Assembly (NCBI GenBank): GCA_003567255.1
Contig: PWZW01000304.1
Coordinates: 1-7,769 of the forward strand
DNA length: 7,769 nucleotides
From: Puniceicoccaceae bacterium
GTDB lineage: Bacteria > Verrucomicrobiota > Verrucomicrobiia > Opitutales > Coraliomargaritaceae
Reading direction: 5' to 3'
Part shown: piece after piece, positions 6,613 through 7,769 of the stretch
How positions within the stretch are numbered: position 1 is the first letter of the stretch
Layout: every line of letters starts with the position of its first letter
The notes under the pieces: generated by a model
What the model saw: only the letters and a program-made list of their open reading frames with translations
What the model was told of the DNA's origin: nothing
Databases searched by the model: none
Program-made: the position numbers and the translations under genes

Positions 6613-6685
6613 ACTTTAAAAGAACGAACGCGGTGCGCTCTAAAAAGACAACACCACGGTTTGAGATGAGAAATACGGGGCTCGT

Positions 6686-7339
6686 TTAGGCCTCAGCTTT
6701 TTCAGCAGACTCCACCTCAGCTGCAGCCTCTGCATCCGCCTCAGCGTCGTCAGCCTTTTCGGCAGAAGTGCGGGAAATGCGGCTACCCACGCAACCAACA
6801 AGCAGAAGGTCCGATTCACCGTGGATTTCGACTCCCTCCGGTACCTTTACTTCACCTAAGTGGATACCCTCGCCGACGTGCAACCCGGAAACATCCAACT
6901 CGATGCTTTCCGGCAGGTCACCCGGCTTACAACGGATTTCAAGTTCGTAAACGTGCTGGTCGATCAATCCGCTTTCGTTTTTGACACCGATTGATTTTTC
7001 TTCGCCCACCACGATAACAGGAACGTGGGTTGTGAATGCTTCACCACGCTCGACCTCATGGAAATCAATGTGGTCGTAGCCGTCCTTGATCGCGTTGCGC
7101 TCCGCATTTTGGATGGTGCTGAGGACTGTCTTGCCATCTTCGTCGTGAAGCTCAATCAGCGCAGCACTTCCTTGAGTCGATTTGTTCAGAAGACGAAATT
7201 CCACGGCGGAAACAGAAATCGAGCGGGCTTTGCCCTTTCCGTAGACATTTGCAGGTATGCGACCAGCCTTGCGTAGGCGACCGGAAGGACCGCTGCCAAT
7301 CTCGGTGCGGGAGGTGATGTTGAGCTTGAATTGTTTCAT
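6686..7339 (-). CDS. rplY: 50S ribosomal protein L25/general stress protein Ctc
   Basis: Binds 5S rRNA in the large ribosomal subunit. At 217 residues it is the long (Ctc/TL5) form. The N-terminal L25 domain (about 1-95) has the signature GSGPSGRLRKAGRIPANVYGKG (15-36) and the DHIDFHEV strand (89-96). The C-terminal TL5-type beta domain (about 97-185) includes GVKNESGLIDQHVYELEIRCKPGDLPESIELDVSGLHVGEGIHLGEV. The protein ends in an acidic Ala/Glu/Asp tail (about 193-217), which is low complexity but common in this form. The frame is open upstream to an ATG at 7423. I chose the ATG at 7337-7339 because it gives the normal MKQFKLNITSR beginning and the upstream residues look non-coding. It is the first gene of the rplY-pth-rpsF-ssb group; the usual upstream neighbour prs is not present. 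Confidence 0.96.
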   Translation of the reverse strand: MKQFKLNITSRTEIGSGPSGRLRKAGRIPANVYGKGKARSISVSAVEFRLLNKSTQGSAALIELHDEDGKTVLSTIQNAERNAIKDGYDHIDFHEVERGEAFTTHVPVIVVGEEKSIGVKNESGLIDQHVYELEIRCKPGDLPESIELDVSGLHVGEGIHLGEVKVPEGVEIHGESDLLLVGCVGSRISRTSAEKADDAEADAEAAAEVESAEKAEA

Positions 7340-7394
7340 GTTGTTTGAACGAGACACATGCGCACAGAACGCATTTGTAAATACGAAAACCAAG

Positions 7395-7412
7395 GAAAAT
7401 GAATCTGCCTTG
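7395..7412. repeat. Direct repeat upstream of rplY, proximal copy
   Basis: GAAAATGAATCTGCCTTG (plus strand) matches the copy at 7439-7456 at 16 of 18 positions, with a 44-base start-to-start offset, close to four helical turns. This copy sits about 56-73 bases upstream of the rplY start and overlaps the TTGCA inverted repeat. It may be a protein-binding site or an old local duplication. Confidence 0.45.
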
Positions 7413-7438
7413 CAGAAATGCAACCTTTAAACGAAGCA

Positions 7439-7456
7439 GAAAAGCAATCTGCCTTG
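7439..7456. repeat. Direct repeat upstream of rplY, distal copy
   Basis: GAAAAGCAATCTGCCTTG (plus strand) is the second copy of the repeat at 7395-7412. The two copies differ only at adjacent positions 6 and 7, and the last 11 bases (AATCTGCCTTG) are identical. This copy abuts the GGCCT/AGGCC hairpin. Confidence 0.45.
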
Positions 7457-7659
7457 GCCTCCGATACCAGGCCCCCAAAAAAAATTAGACCTATCCCCGA
7501 GAATCGTCATTCCTCGGCCCGTATCCCGGTAGAACCGCGAAGCACCTTTCCGATCGTACAAATCCGGATTAGTCGTAAACCGACAAAGAGAAGGTTGCCC
7601 GGAAAGCAAAACCATGCCACCCCAAGGTTGACGAAAAGCAAAGCAACAACCCACTCCGG

Positions 7660-7769
7660 ATGAACGACGACAAAACAATCAAGCAGCGCAAATTTTGGCT
7701 CCGCACCATCTTCATCGGCGCAGCGGGCATCGTCCTGCCTCCCCTGGGAGGTTTTCTCCTCAGCTTATC
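7660..7769 (+). CDS. Partial membrane protein gene, 5' end only
   Basis: An open frame begins at the ATG at 7660 and runs 36 codons to the window edge without a stop. The start reads MNDDKTIKQRKFWLR, a charged cytoplasmic-type N-terminus. It is followed by an uninterrupted hydrophobic segment (about residues 16-36, TIFIGAAGIVLPPLGGFLLSL) that looks like a first transmembrane helix, with positive residues on its N-terminal side. No stronger start lies in frame upstream, and the ribosome binding site is poor. It is divergent from rplY. The charged start and Gly/Pro-rich helix remind me of small two-helix MotA/TolQ/ExbB-like proteins, but this is a weak impression from 36 residues and no function is assigned. 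Confidence 0.55.
   Translation, partial: MNDDKTIKQRKFWLRTIFIGAAGIVLPPLGGFLLSL

Larger units (their letters stand above)
7340..7659. other. Divergent intergenic region between rplY and the edge gene
   Basis: This 320-base stretch should hold the promoters for both rplY (leftward) and the plus-strand gene at 7660. I see no convincing -35/-10 pair, tRNA or riboswitch. It contains an imperfect 18-base direct repeat and TTGCA-GAAA-TGCAA (7410-7423), an inverted repeat with a GNRA-type loop on the plus strand. It also contains a GGCCT/AGGCC hairpin (7456-7473) next to an A-run, CCGAG/CTCGG arms (7497-7517), and the 10-base palindrome AATCCGGATT (7561-7570). Open frames here have no recognisable protein character. 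Confidence 0.5.

Noticed and set aside
7340..7423. Upstream extension of rplY by 28 codons to the ATG at 7423
   Set aside because: The added residues are Cys/Phe-rich, unlike any L25 N-terminus, and the family begins at the MKQFKLN-like segment.
7456..7485. GGCCT/AGGCC hairpin beside a run of eight A as a terminator
   Set aside because: On the plus strand the hairpin is followed by A, not T; on the minus strand the T-run precedes the stem. Neither orientation gives an intrinsic terminator.
7340..7659. tRNA gene upstream of rplY
   Set aside because: I looked for a T-loop (GTTCGA-like) with a matching acceptor stem on both strands and found none.
7418..7663. Plus-strand open frame of 81 codons whose stop overlaps the ATG at 7660 in an ATGA arrangement
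   Set aside because: The product is rich in Arg, Lys, Pro and Ser without domain character, and it spans the repeats and hairpins of the intergenic region. The ATGA overlap is probably chance, although a leader peptide cannot be fully excluded.
1..7769. Mobile element, CRISPR array, prophage, defence or biosynthetic novelty
   Set aside because: All complete genes are recognisable housekeeping or common exported enzymes. There are no regularly spaced repeats, transposase, integrase or terminal repeats.

Overview
The window reads as ordinary bacterial chromosome of moderate GC content. Nine complete genes lie on the minus strand, and one partial gene runs off the right edge on the plus strand. 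The order rplY (Ctc type) - pth - rpsF - ssb, a metX-metW pair, a short GreA/GreB-like protein and an S8 peptidase with a CARDB domain suggest Verrucomicrobiota, perhaps the Opitutae/Coraliomargarita side. Weak or absent Shine-Dalgarno sequences before most starts fit that. This placement is inference from gene order and protein style; there is no rRNA or other decisive marker here.

Layout, in the direction of minus-strand transcription (right to left). (1) 7339-5210 is a translation and replication housekeeping cluster: rplY (ribosomal protein L25/Ctc), pth (peptidyl-tRNA hydrolase), rpsF (ribosomal protein S6) and ssb (single-stranded DNA-binding protein). pth and rpsF overlap by 8 bases and rpsF-ssb are 37 bases apart, so at least these three look like one operon. 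rpsR and rplI, which often accompany rpsF-ssb, do not follow ssb. (2) 5088-3505 encodes an exported or membrane-anchored subtilisin-family serine protease with a C-terminal CARDB domain; a strong RNA hairpin lies just before its start codon. (3) 3440-1134 is a methionine-synthesis pair, metX and metW, joined by an ATGA stop/start overlap and followed by a small GreA/GreB-like gene. A hairpin follows the last gene. (4) 968-141 is a PHP-family histidinol-phosphatase (HisJ type) that appears to be its own transcription unit.

Right edge: 7340-7659 is a 320-base divergent intergenic region holding an imperfect 18-base direct repeat and several short inverted repeats. From 7660 a plus-strand gene begins with a membrane segment and is cut by the window end.

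I see no mobile element, CRISPR array, tRNA, rRNA, toxin-antitoxin pair or defence system. Despite the prompt, nothing here supports a previously undescribed system. The points worth a second look are small: the hairpin before the protease, the repeats upstream of rplY, the acyl-donor question in MetX, the GreA/GreB-like protein beside metXW, and the unidentified membrane gene at the edge.
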